From NCBI GenBank assembly GCA_009911185.1, contig QXWW01000020.1, positions 1 through 54,059 of the forward strand: DNA of 54,059 nt. Reading direction: 5' to 3'. Below the pieces are notes generated by a model, which worked only from the letters and a program-made list of their open reading frames with translations, was not told the origin of the DNA and made no database searches. Every line of letters begins with the position of its first letter. The first letter of the stretch is position 1. This document shows, piece by piece, positions 17,068-24,368 of the stretch. This DNA is from Lachnospiraceae bacterium. GTDB taxonomy: Bacteria; Bacillota; Clostridia; Lachnospirales; Lachnospiraceae. Both the position numbers and the translations under genes were made by a program.

Positions 17068-17825
17068 TCTGGCTTCCTCCGTCTGTATTCCGTCTCAAAC
17101 TGCGGATTGTACAAATCACTCCTGCGGTAACTGCTGTGCGTTATCACATCCCCAACAAGAATCAACGCAGTTTTGGTAATTCCATGCGCCCTTGCGGTTT
17201 CCGCAAGCGTCCCCACCGTACATACATAAGCTTCCTCCTCTTCCCAGGTCGCCTTATATACAATGGCTGCCGGCGTGTCCTTCTGGTATCCTCCCGCCAG
17301 CAGCCGTCCGGACAATCCTTCCAGCATCCCGGCGCTTAAAAACACTACCATAGTAGCGTGATGAGCTGCCAGGGAGGCGATCTCTTCTCTTTCCGGCACT
17401 TGCGTCCTGCCTGCCATACGCGTGATAATCACACTCTGAGAAACATCCGGCAGAGTATATTCCAGGTTCAGGGCCGACGCCGCGCCGCAGAAAGAGCTGA
17501 CTCCCGGACAGGATTCATAGGGAATCCCCTCCCGTTCTAAAATATCCATCTGCTCCCTTACCGCGCCATAAAGACAGGGATCTCCTGTGTGGAGCCGCAC
17601 CGTCATTTTTCCCTGCCGCTCGCTTTCCCTCATCACGGCCGCCACTTCTTCCAGGGTCATCCTGGCGCTGTTGTACACCTGGCAGCCCGGCTTTTTTTCT
17701 TCCAGCAATACGGGATTCACCAAAGACCCGGCATAAATAATAACGTCTGCCTGCCGCAGAAGTTTTTGCCCCCGCAGCGTGATTAAATCCGGCGCCCCGC
17801 TTCCCGCCCCTACAAAATAAATCAT
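17064..17825 (-). CDS. cbiF: Precorrin-4 C11-methyltransferase
   Basis: SAM-dependent tetrapyrrole methyltransferase acting at C11. Motifs are IYFVGAGSGAPDLITLRG at the N-terminus, RLHTGDPCLYGA, CPGVSSFCGAASAL and a long C-terminal Arg-rich end. The true start is the ATG at 17825: GGAGC lies about 8 bases upstream, and the ATG forms an ATGA overlap with the cbiL stop. Translation from 17897 would add 24 residues inside cbiL. Confidence 0.94.
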   Translation of the reverse strand: MIYFVGAGSGAPDLITLRGQKLLRQADVIIYAGSLVNPVLLEEKKPGCQVYNSARMTLEEVAAVMRESERQGKMTVRLHTGDPCLYGAVREQMDILEREGIPYESCPGVSSFCGAASALNLEYTLPDVSQSVIITRMAGRTQVPEREEIASLAAHHATMVVFLSAGMLEGLSGRLLAGGYQKDTPAAIVYKATWEEEEAYVCTVGTLAETARAHGITKTALILVGDVITHSSYRRSDLYNPQFETEYRRRKPD

Positions 17826-18526
17826 TGCTTTTGCTCCTTTACAATCAGCAGCGTATAATAGCCCGCCTGTTCCGGCATTTCTTCTATACTCCGCCAAATA
17901 CGTTCCCCTGGCATTCCGCAGTTCTCAATCATTGCCGCCTGTACGCTTTTTTCCTGGCAAACTTCTTCTAAGATCCGCTCCTTGATTTGTCCCAGTTTCT
18001 TTCCAGCCTTCATCAGCACCCTGGTTCCCGGCAGCTTCATTTCTTCCTCGACTCCATATGTAGAAGGAATGATATGAAGCGTCTGCGATTTTTCCGCTAA
18101 GCCCTGGTTCAGTTTTGCCGCGGCGGCGCAGAATGAGGGGATGCCGTTTATAATTTCGGTCTCGTACCCTGCCTCTTTCGCCATTTGGTGCATAGAAAGA
18201 TAAGTGGAATAGATACACGGATCTCCCAGCGTAAGAAATGCAATATCCCTGCCCTGCTCCAAAGTCTGCCGCAGCGTCTCAAAAGCTGTCCTGTGGCTGT
18301 CCTTTAGCTTCTTTTCACCCTTCGTCATAGGCATGTCCAGCAAAAGACATTCTTTGCCGTCAATTTCCGGCAAAAGCTGCCGCACAATCTGATACGCTGT
18401 CGTTTTTTCCTTCTTAAGCCCCGGCACGGCCAAGACATCGCAGTCACGGATCTTTTGCACCGCTTTTAAAGTCAGCAGCTTTGGATCCCCGGGACCGACG
18501 CCGACGCCATATAATTTTCCAGCCAT
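17822..18526 (-). CDS. cbiL: Precorrin-2 C20-methyltransferase
   Basis: SAM-dependent methyltransferase acting at C20, the first methylation committed to cobalamin. Motifs are LYGVGVGPGDPKLLTLKA, FLTLGDPCIYSTY and IINGIPSFCAAAA. It has 234 residues from the ATG at 18526, which is preceded by AAAGGAGGAA; the longer frame (to 18580) runs into cbiD. It lies 50 bases downstream of cbiD and overlaps cbiF by 4 bases. Confidence 0.94.
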   Translation of the reverse strand: MAGKLYGVGVGPGDPKLLTLKAVQKIRDCDVLAVPGLKKEKTTAYQIVRQLLPEIDGKECLLLDMPMTKGEKKLKDSHRTAFETLRQTLEQGRDIAFLTLGDPCIYSTYLSMHQMAKEAGYETEIINGIPSFCAAAAKLNQGLAEKSQTLHIIPSTYGVEEEMKLPGTRVLMKAGKKLGQIKERILEEVCQEKSVQAAMIENCGMPGERIWRSIEEMPEQAGYYTLLIVKEQKQ

Positions 18527-18576
18527 GTTCTTCCTCCTTTTTATCCGGGCAACGGCTATGCAGGTCCATACAGCCG

Positions 18577-19770
18577 TCACGTAACCTCCTGTAAAATCTT
18601 CTGCAAAATCTCTCCGGCATTCGCTGTCCGTCCCAATTCGCCGCTTCCCTGTCTGCGCCTGCCCAGTTCGCTGGAAAACAGAACCACACCCAGATTAATT
18701 CTGCCAAAACTTCTCCTGGCGAGATGGGACTCCAGGCGTTCTGTCACATGAACCATCGTCTGTTCCAACCATCCCGCCTCCTCCAGCATACGGATGCCCT
18801 CCTCTGTGGTAACCGCCTGCATAAGTTTTTTCAACAGAGGTTGTTCCGCCCCGGCCAGGGCTGCATTCGCTGTGAGGATTTCCATTCTCGCATCTGCATT
18901 CCTGGAATGGGTCTGGAAAATTCCTCCGGCCACCTTGATAAATTTCCCAATATGCGCCACAAACAATAGATTTTCCACGCCCAAATCTGCGGCAAAATCA
19001 ATCGTTTCTCCCACAAAATTACTGCATTTGATGCTGTCTGAAAGCTGCAGGGGAAAATGCTGCTGCAAAAAAGCCTGTCCATAATTTCCCGGCGTAACCA
19101 AAAGATTCTTCCTGCCAAGCGCTGTCTGCTGCTTCAATTCCAGTTGAATACTGGACATCATGGCAGATTCGCTCATTGGTTCTACGATTCCTGTAGTTCC
19201 CAAAATAGAAATTCCTCCCAGGATTCCCAGTCTGGGATTAAAGGTTTTCCTGGCAAGTTCCTCTCCTCCCGGCACGGAAATTACCACCTCTAATCCCTGT
19301 AAATTGTGATATAAGGCGCAAAGCTGCTCCAGTTCCTGACAAATCATCTGCCTGGGAACCCGGTTGATAGCGGCAGCCCCCACAGGCTGCTCCAATCCCG
19401 GCTTCGTCACGGTTCCCACGCCCGTTCCCCCAGAAATAAAAACCAACGGCCCGTCCTGTGCTTCCTCCGCTTTTGCGGCGGAAACTTTCGCGTAGATCAG
19501 GACGCCGTCTGTCACATCCGGATCATCTCCCGCGTCCTTTCGCACTGCACACGATACAAAACCGTCCCCCCATTTCTTATCCAGTATTTCCAGATACAGA
19601 GAATATCCCCCCGGGGTCGTTAAGCTGACATAATCGATATCCTCCCCCGCCAACAGCATATACGCCGCCGCCTTTGCCGCTGCCGCCGCACAGCTTCCGG
19701 TCGTATACCCCAGCCGGAGTTTTTTGTTATCTATGCGCTTATAGCAATTCATTCGTCCACTGTGTTCCAT
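18577..19770 (-). CDS. cbiD: Cobalt-precorrin-5B C1-methyltransferase
   Basis: Methylates C1 in the anaerobic pathway. The diagnostic start LRLGYTTGSCAAAAAKAAA is present, followed by VRKDAGDDPDVTDG, ISGGTGVGTVTKPGL and GTTGIVEPMSE. The start is uncertain: in-frame TTG 19797, ATG 19785, ATG 19770 and ATG 19752 precede the conserved block, none with an ideal ribosome site. I report the 19770 ATG (397 residues). It is the first gene of the upstream cbi block. The leader beyond 19800 holds a structured repeat but no cobalamin riboswitch that I can recognise. Confidence 0.92.
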   Translation of the reverse strand: MEHSGRMNCYKRIDNKKLRLGYTTGSCAAAAAKAAAYMLLAGEDIDYVSLTTPGGYSLYLEILDKKWGDGFVSCAVRKDAGDDPDVTDGVLIYAKVSAAKAEEAQDGPLVFISGGTGVGTVTKPGLEQPVGAAAINRVPRQMICQELEQLCALYHNLQGLEVVISVPGGEELARKTFNPRLGILGGISILGTTGIVEPMSESAMMSSIQLELKQQTALGRKNLLVTPGNYGQAFLQQHFPLQLSDSIKCSNFVGETIDFAADLGVENLLFVAHIGKFIKVAGGIFQTHSRNADARMEILTANAALAGAEQPLLKKLMQAVTTEEGIRMLEEAGWLEQTMVHVTERLESHLARRSFGRINLGVVLFSSELGRRRQGSGELGRTANAGEILQKILQEVT

Positions 19771-19834
19771 CCGCCTTCTGCTCATCCTTTCAGGCAAATT
19801 ATAGCATACCTTCCACTGTCCGGCAATCTATTCT

Positions 19835-20055
19835 TCCGGCCGGAAAAGAAACTCGTGAACTACATGTTCCGCACCATTGCGCCGTTGAAATTTCGCCTGG
19901 CGCTGGCACGAACCATGCAGTCCACAAGTCTGGCTTGACACTTGGACAAATTGTCAGAATGGATTTTCAATCTGCAAGGCAGATTTCTGACGGCGTAGCA
20001 GCGGCGGTTATCATAAAGAGGGGCTGTTTGCGGGAGGATGCCTTATGATTTTGCA
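19835..20055. repeat. Structured intergenic sequence of unknown nature
   Basis: Between cbiD and the next pseudogene (19798-20215) I see no gene. The GC-richer part contains nested palindromes, among them AATCTGC-AAG-GCAGATT at 19969-19985 and GACAA-ATT-GTC nearby. It lacks the B12 box and other conserved blocks of a cobalamin riboswitch on either strand. From memory, fragments of this type recur in Lachnospiraceae genomes as short spurious ORFs, so a dispersed repeat is the best guess. Beyond 20055 the sequence becomes AT-rich. Confidence 0.4.
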
Positions 20056-20215
20056 ATAGACATAAAGTAACAGTTTCATCCTTATCAGCTACTGCAGATT
20101 TTTTTAATTATACTATCTTTTTCTGCTATTCTAATACTAATCTATGAATGAACACTGGTTATGCATTTAGAGCATAATCACAAACCTAAAATAGCTATAG
20201 GCAGAAAGGAATATT

Positions 20216-20656
20216 ATGAAAAAATTTATCAATGAAAAGGATAACTATTATTTTGACATGAATCCATTTTCGAATACTCATATTCATGAAATTGCTTGTT
20301 TGGATATGTCTATTTACAGTTGTATTAGTGAAGAATATGTAACCGATAAATCATTATAACAGAAAACAATTGGTACATATCAGAGAGCGGCATCCTGAAG
20401 CTTATGATGATACCATTTGTTATATTAGTCAAATTTTGAAGTGCCCAGACTATATTATGAAAGACAAACGACCACATACCGGATTAGTGGTCAAACAAAT
20501 TGTTTCGAAACAAAAAACATACTACTTGTTCTTCGTATTTGTACTTCCAGCAATCAATCTGTTTATAAAAATTCCATTATAACAAGTCGGGAAATCAGCA
20601 AGGAACGATTAAATAACTATCTAAAAAATAAGCAAATTCTTTACAAAAGGGAATAA
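20216..20656 (+). pseudogene. Frameshifted PBECR-type (barnase/EndoU/colicin-like) nuclease gene
   Basis: Read across three frames this is one protein. An N-terminal 47-residue piece (from ATG 20216, good AGAAAGGA site) ends at a stop at 20357. The next frame gives YNRKQLVHIRERHPEAYDD ... DYIMKDKRPHTGLVVKQI. The last frame, after about 20510, gives ILLVLRICTSSN ... NSIITSREISKERLNNYL to the stop at 20656. The RHPEAY and PHTGLVVKQI segments match PBECR-family toxin-like nucleases of phages and mobile elements, as I recall them. Two frameshifts make it inactive unless they are sequencing errors. Confidence 0.6.
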
Positions 20657-20668
20657 CGCGGTTATAAT
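20640..20668 (+). promoter_or_regulatory. Promoter of the small RNA candidate
   Basis: TTTACA (20640-20645) and TATAAT (20663-20668) are 17 bases apart, inside and just after the end of the PBECR pseudogene. The predicted start is near 20675, about 9 bases before a 15-bp inverted repeat begins. Confidence 0.7.
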
Positions 20669-20674
20669 AGATAT

Positions 20675-20816
20675 ACACTAAGTAAAGAGGTTATTTGAGG
20701 TGGTAAATTTCGTTGCAACCACGCCCCTTATAGGCCAAAAGAGATGCAGGAGCCGCGACGCCTGCCAAATAACCTCTTTATTGTTTAAAGACAACGCTAT
20801 TATGTTGTCTTTTTTA
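20675..20816 (+). ncRNA. Candidate structured small RNA
   Basis: A promoter, a compact structured stretch and an intrinsic terminator lie in 180 bases with no credible ORF. The closing stem is a perfect 15-bp inverted repeat: TAAAGAGGTTATTTG at 20683-20697 pairs with its complement at 20766-20780. Inside, GTGGT/ACCAC and GCAGG/CCTGC can form two further hairpins, giving a three-way junction. I cannot assign it to a known class. It is flanked by a nuclease-toxin pseudogene and an IS110 remnant, so an element-borne regulatory RNA is possible. An IS110 bridge RNA is less likely because of the terminator and the missing transposase N-terminus. Confidence 0.55.
20787..20816 (+). terminator. Intrinsic terminator of the small RNA candidate
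   Basis: AAAGACAAC (20787-20795) pairs with GTTGTCTTT (20804-20812) around an 8-base loop, followed by further T residues. Confidence 0.8.
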
Positions 20817-20984
20817 TTATACGAAATAGTGTGATGCTGGCGGTCTGCCTTTTGTTTTCCGTTTCTTGCTTCTTTACCGTACATGAACATCCGGCCAGGA
20901 AATCAAACGAAACAGATGGAAATTTAAGCAAACAATTAGACAAGTCCACACCTGCCAAGACAGTAATTAAATAGGTGATAGCAA

Positions 20985-21498
20985 AAGGTATCCTTGATGC
21001 CATACACAAAATTGTTGATGCCAATGAGGGCACAGATTTCGTAAAACAGATACATTTAATTCAACCCTTCAAGGGTGCCGGATTCCTTTCGGCTGTATCC
21101 CTCATGGGGAAATAGGTGATTTCTCTGCATTCCAAAAACCCAGGCAGCTTTTTGCTTACTTTGGGCTTGATCCAGCAGTTAAACAATCCGGCAAATTCAA
21201 GGAGACTATAATCAAAATGTCCAAACGCGGTTCTGCCATCGCAAGACGCGTCATTCACACGCTGGCGTTACAAAGCATCAGCACATCCCGCACAGGAGAA
21301 GCAAAAAACCCGGTACTGCGCGATTACTATCTTAAAAAATGCGAATCAAAACCAAAACTGGTTGCCATGGGAGCTGTTGCCTACAAAATCTGTAACATGA
21401 TATTTGCAATACTCCGGAATAATAAGCCTTTTGAGATTATCAAACCCGAGGATCATATCAAACAATATAATGCCCCTAAATGCGGCATAGCAGCATAA
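20985..21498 (+). pseudogene. IS110-family transposase, 3' remnant
   Basis: The C-terminal Transposase_20 part of an IS110 transposase is readable: ILDAIHKIVDANEG, then FIQPFKGAGFLSAVSLMG, a frameshift at about 21108-21112, then EIGDFSAFQKPRQLFAYFGLDPAVKQSG and MSKRGSAIARRVIH to the stop at 21498. The catalytic DEDD N-terminal domain is missing; upstream of 20985 a stop and an unrelated short frame (20832-20968) occur. The element is dead. It lies between the small RNA candidate and the preQ1-controlled operon. Confidence 0.75.
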
Positions 21499-21855
21499 AA
21501 CTATCACTTAACCGAATACCATTCTTGAAAAAATGTTTTCACCAAGGGGAAACGATACCCTTTTTTAGCCCGGCAAAATATTTCAACTTTTTTATTTCGG
21601 ATATTGACAATATTAGCCGGACTCCCTGTTGCGGGTTTCGGTGAGCAATATAAAAACTGTAACATATTATTTCATGTTCTTCTATCTTTTTTCAAAAAAT
21701 CTGCAATTAGGATTGTGGTTCATACAATCCGATGCTCGCTATCTACGCAGACACTTCTGCAAGATGATTTTTTTGTGTAACTAATATTCTTAAATTTTTT
21801 ACCTTTCGATAAAACATATTTTTATATTTTATCCTTATCCAACTTCATATTTCTC
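21499..21855. other. AT-rich intergenic stretch without a gene
   Basis: This 357-base stretch follows the IS110 remnant. It contains an imperfect palindrome around ATTAGGATTGTGGTTC and several A/T runs, probably the IS right end and degraded flank. I see no open frame with a ribosome site. Confidence 0.5.
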
Positions 21856-21884
21856 TTGCAATCAAAAAAAATTCATAGTATAAT
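21856..21884 (+). promoter_or_regulatory. Promoter of the queuine salvage operon
   Basis: TTGCAA (21856-21861) and TATAAT (21879-21884) are separated by 17 bases, placing the start about 10 bases before the preQ1 aptamer. Confidence 0.75.
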
Positions 21885-21902
21885 CAACAGCGAAAATCAC
21901 AT

Positions 21903-21943
21903 AAGACAGTTCGTGACCATCCTGTCTCTAAACAAAACTAGGG
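21903..21943 (+). promoter_or_regulatory. preQ1-I riboswitch aptamer
   Basis: AGACAG at 21904-21909 pairs with CTGTCT (21922-21927) around a 12-base loop that begins TTCGTGACC, followed by an A-rich tail ending AAAACTAGGG. This is the H-type pseudoknot layout of preQ1-I: P1 stem, UUC-starting loop and an A-rich strand ending in ACUA. The genes downstream, a queuosine-precursor transporter and a QueL-like enzyme, are the expected regulon, which makes the assignment strong. A terminator follows 60 bases later, suggesting control by transcription termination. Confidence 0.8.
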
Positions 21944-22002
21944 ATTTGAAAAACGGTTATTTTCCGGTTTTATGTCGGAGTATGCTGTTTTTCTGTTTTA
22001 TG

Positions 22003-22026
22003 GGCACAGGCATCTGTGCCTTTTTT
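22003..22026 (+). terminator. Intrinsic terminator behind the preQ1 aptamer
   Basis: GGCACAG (22003-22009), loop GCAT, CTGTGCC (22014-22020) and six Ts. A second, weaker hairpin (AAAACGG/CCGGTTTT at 21950-21970) lies between aptamer and terminator and could be the switching helix. Confidence 0.85.
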
Positions 22027-22250
22027 ATTCTAGTAGGAAAGACCTTGTCACGCGAAAGCGTGAAAATGCCTTCCTATAGAATAAAAAACAATATGCACAG
22101 GGTCTGCCCCAGCGAAGCGAGGGTACGCGCACAAGAGGAATTATGTGCAAAAGCACCGTGCGCGGCGCGTCAAAGTGTGCAGCCCCTCAAGAATGAGGGA
22201 TTTCAGGAGTTGACGCGAACTTGTCCGCTTTGTTTTTGTACCAGAAAGGA
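22026..22250 (+). other. Hairpin-rich leader between terminator and first gene
   Basis: There is no gene here, but an unusual density of stems. CACGC-GAAA-GCGTG (22050-22063) sits inside a longer arm pair, TATTCTA...TAGGAA with TTCCTA...TAGAATA (about 22026-22083). Further on are GCACA/TGTGC, CGCGTCAA/TTGACGCG (about 22167-22217) and CCCTCA-AGAA-TGAGGG inside the last pair. It may be an inserted repeat element or a second structured control region in the 5' leader. Confidence 0.5.
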
Positions 22251-22256
22251 ATCATT

Positions 22257-22991
22257 ATGAAAGAATTTAATCCAAACCGCTACGCCATTATCTCAGAAAA
22301 AAATCCCAGAGAAATCGTAATGTTACGTGGAAAAGGCTGCCGTTGGCGCCGCTGCCGTTTCTGCGACTACCATCTGGACTGTTCGACAGATGAAAAAGCA
22401 AATTTTGCATTAAATCAGGAACAGTTGCAGAAAGTTACGGGAATCTATAAGAAACTCGAAGTTATTAACTCCGGCAGCTTTGTAGATCTTGATGAATCCA
22501 CGCTGGAACGAATCGCACAAATCTGTCTGGAAAAAGAAATCAGACAGGTACATTTCGAATGTCACTGGCAGCACCGCGGCAAGATCCGGGATTTCCGAAA
22601 ACGTTTTGCCGCATTGGACATTGAATTAAAAATCAAAACCGGTGTGGAAACGTTCAACAAACTGTTTCGGGAAAGCTATCTTGACAAAGGCATCGATGCA
22701 GAAGATCCGGCCGAACTGGCAGAATATTTCGACGAGGTTTGTCTGCTGCAGGGAATCCCGGGACAATCTGCACAAAGTATGGAACAGGATATAGAAACCG
22801 GACTTTCCTTCTTTGAACGGGTATGCGTCAATATTATGCAGGAAAATTTAAAGCCCATAAAACCTGATCCTGCTGTTATTGCAATATTTACAGAAAGACT
22901 ATATCCAAAATACTGCGATAATCAGCGGGTGGACATCCTGATGGAGAATACTGCGTTCGGTGTGGGAGGTGTGGTAGAACATGCAGAATGA
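22257..22991 (+). CDS. Radical SAM protein, QueL-like queuine salvage lyase
   Basis: A 244-residue radical SAM family protein with a non-canonical iron-sulfur motif C28-X4-C33-X2-C36 (GKGCRWRRCRFCDYH) instead of CX3CX2C. It overlaps the YhhQ-type transporter gene by 11 bases and lies behind a preQ1 riboswitch. In Clostridioides difficile a radical SAM lyase, QueL, releases queuine from queuosine 5'-phosphate and is linked to YhhQ; this context makes a QueL-like role the best inference. No QueK-like kinase is seen nearby. The ATG at 22257 is preceded by AGAAAGGA; the longer frame from 22221 lacks a site. Confidence 0.7.
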   Translation: MKEFNPNRYAIISEKNPREIVMLRGKGCRWRRCRFCDYHLDCSTDEKANFALNQEQLQKVTGIYKKLEVINSGSFVDLDESTLERIAQICLEKEIRQVHFECHWQHRGKIRDFRKRFAALDIELKIKTGVETFNKLFRESYLDKGIDAEDPAELAEYFDEVCLLQGIPGQSAQSMEQDIETGLSFFERVCVNIMQENLKPIKPDPAVIAIFTERLYPKYCDNQRVDILMENTAFGVGGVVEHAE

Positions 22992-23676
22992 AATACTTTT
23001 AATCCTCTCCCTTCTCATTACTTACTCCATGGTTTTAGCGCTGTTTGCCATATTCCGGGAACAGGGATTGTATCTATGGACCATTATCGCCACCATTGCG
23101 GCAAATATCGAGGTGCTGATTGTGGTAACTGCCTTCGGCATGGAAATGACCCTGGGAAATATCCTGTTTGCCTCCACCTTCCTGGTGACTGATATTTTAA
23201 GCGAACTATACGGAAAAAAAGCGGCGCAGACCGCCGTATGGATGGGCATTGCAACTTCCGTGTCATTCATTCTCATCAGTCAGTCCTGGATGCTCTACCT
23301 CCCCAATGAAAATGATTTTGCCGCTCCCGCCATCCGCACGATATTTTCCAATACGCCCCGGCTGATGCTGGTGGGAATCGCAGTCTATGTGATCGTACAG
23401 TTTTTCGATGTATGGGCTTACCATAAATGGTGGGAATTTACCAAAAGAAAATTTGGCGGCCAGGAAAACTTCCTGTGGCTGAGAAACAACGGCTCCACCC
23501 TGGCGTCCCAGCTCTTAAATACCGTATTGTTCACCTGGGGCGCATTCTCAGGCACACACAGTACGCAGTCCCTGATTTCCATTGCGCTTTCCAGCTATAT
23601 CATTTTTATAATTACCAGTCTGGCCGATACGCCTTTTGTATATCTTGCAAGATATCTTCATCATAAAAACTCTTAA
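22981..23676 (+). CDS. Queuosine precursor transporter, YhhQ family
   Basis: A 231-residue integral membrane protein with about six helices. YhhQ/DUF165 features are FASTFLVTDILSELYGKKAA, a charged loop VWAYHKWWEFTKRKFGG and LRNNGSTLASQLLNTVLFT. The family imports queuosine precursors (preQ0, preQ1 or queuine). It is the second gene of the preQ1-controlled operon and is followed by a strong terminator hairpin at 23714. Confidence 0.88.
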   Translation: MQNEILLILSLLITYSMVLALFAIFREQGLYLWTIIATIAANIEVLIVVTAFGMEMTLGNILFASTFLVTDILSELYGKKAAQTAVWMGIATSVSFILISQSWMLYLPNENDFAAPAIRTIFSNTPRLMLVGIAVYVIVQFFDVWAYHKWWEFTKRKFGGQENFLWLRNNGSTLASQLLNTVLFTWGAFSGTHSTQSLISIALSSYIIFIITSLADTPFVYLARYLHHKNS

Positions 23677-23699
23677 AATAGTCGCACAATTTAATAAAA

Positions 23700-23774
23700 T
23701 GTCGTAATTTGTCGAAATATCAAGAAATTTGTCGGATAATTTTTCTTGATATTTCTTTTTTTTCGACTTATAAT
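23700..23774 (+). promoter_or_regulatory. Promoter with clustered Spo0A-like boxes
   Basis: The promoter is TTGATA (23746-23751), 17 bases, TATAAT (23769-23774). Upstream and within it lie heptamers resembling the Spo0A box TGNCGAA: TGTCGTA at 23700, a perfect TGTCGAA at 23710, TGTCGGA at 23730, and AGTCGAA on the minus strand at 23762-23768, just before the -10. The last would block polymerase if bound. The Spo0A assignment is inference from motif match. Confidence 0.5.
23714..23763 (+). terminator. Terminator of the queuine salvage operon
   Basis: GAAATATCAAGAAA (23714-23727) is an exact inverted match to 23742-23755, followed by a run of eight Ts. It overlaps the -35 region of the next promoter, so end and start of two transcripts are interleaved. 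Confidence 0.8.
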
Positions 23775-23808
23775 AAGAAAAATTAACAACAAAGGAGGAA
23801 GCAAATCT

Positions 23809-24318
23809 ATGAGCAAAAGAAAAAAACGTTTATTAGCCATCGCAGGTATCCTTTTGCTGCTGCTGCTAACCATACTCATCTGTTATTTCCTGTTTACCAA
23901 AAAGGATAACCAGAATCTGGAATACGACGACAACGCTACCGCAGGCATCCTGCCGGGTATTGATATTGATGAGAGAAGAAAAGAACTGCAGAATCTGCTG
24001 GATAAAAGTAAGATTGCATTTTCTATTAATACTTCCCCCGTATTCCTGAACGGGACTTCCAAAGGTAATCTGCTGATTGAAAATCCCGGAAATAACGCCA
24101 AACTCCTGCGGGTCAGCATTCTCATCGACGACACCGAGGAAGAAATCTACGCTTCCAAATATTTAAAGCCGGGTACTTACATTGAAAATGTAAAACTGGA
24201 CAAGGTCCTGGAAAAAGGAACCTATAACGCTACCGCCTATTTTTCCGCCTATGACGAGACAAGCGGAGAGTATATCGGACAAACAGGGGCGCAAATCGTC
24301 ATTAAAGTAGAAAATTAG
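23809..24318 (+). CDS. Membrane-anchored envelope protein of unknown function
   Basis: A 169-residue protein. After a basic start (MSKRKKRLL) comes one hydrophobic helix at about 9-29, so the bulk is outside the membrane. The external part contains a predicted beta-sandwich, about residues 60-165, with LTFSINTSPVF-like and GTYIENVKLDKVLEKGTYNATAYF. This resembles small Ig-like domains seen beside other Lachnospiraceae surface proteins. The ATG at 23809 has AAAGGAGG upstream. It is followed 50 bases later by the next exported protein, with which it probably acts. Confidence 0.65.
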   Translation: MSKRKKRLLAIAGILLLLLLTILICYFLFTKKDNQNLEYDDNATAGILPGIDIDERRKELQNLLDKSKIAFSINTSPVFLNGTSKGNLLIENPGNNAKLLRVSILIDDTEEEIYASKYLKPGTYIENVKLDKVLEKGTYNATAYFSAYDETSGEYIGQTGAQIVIKVEN

Positions 24319-24368
24319 CGGTTCTTTTCCATTTCGTATACTGTAATAGATGCCAAGGAGGTATACTT

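Noticed and set aside
19860-19945. A possible cobalamin riboswitch on the minus strand before cbiD (an AAGCCAGA-like stretch and ACTGC nearby)
   Set aside because: The B12 box should read GCCAGGAGACCTGC without a gap; here seven extra bases intervene and the upstream conserved blocks are missing.
20675-20816. Calling the small RNA an IS110 bridge RNA
   Set aside because: The IS110 remnant lacks its N-terminal half and starts about 170 bases away, and the RNA ends in an intrinsic terminator, which bridge RNAs are not known to need. Kept only as a hypothesis.
20832-20968. A 45-residue frame with a hydrophobic, Cys-containing start, possibly a lipoprotein
   Set aside because: There is no ribosome site, the residues before the Cys do not fit a lipobox, and the frame ends inside IS110 debris.
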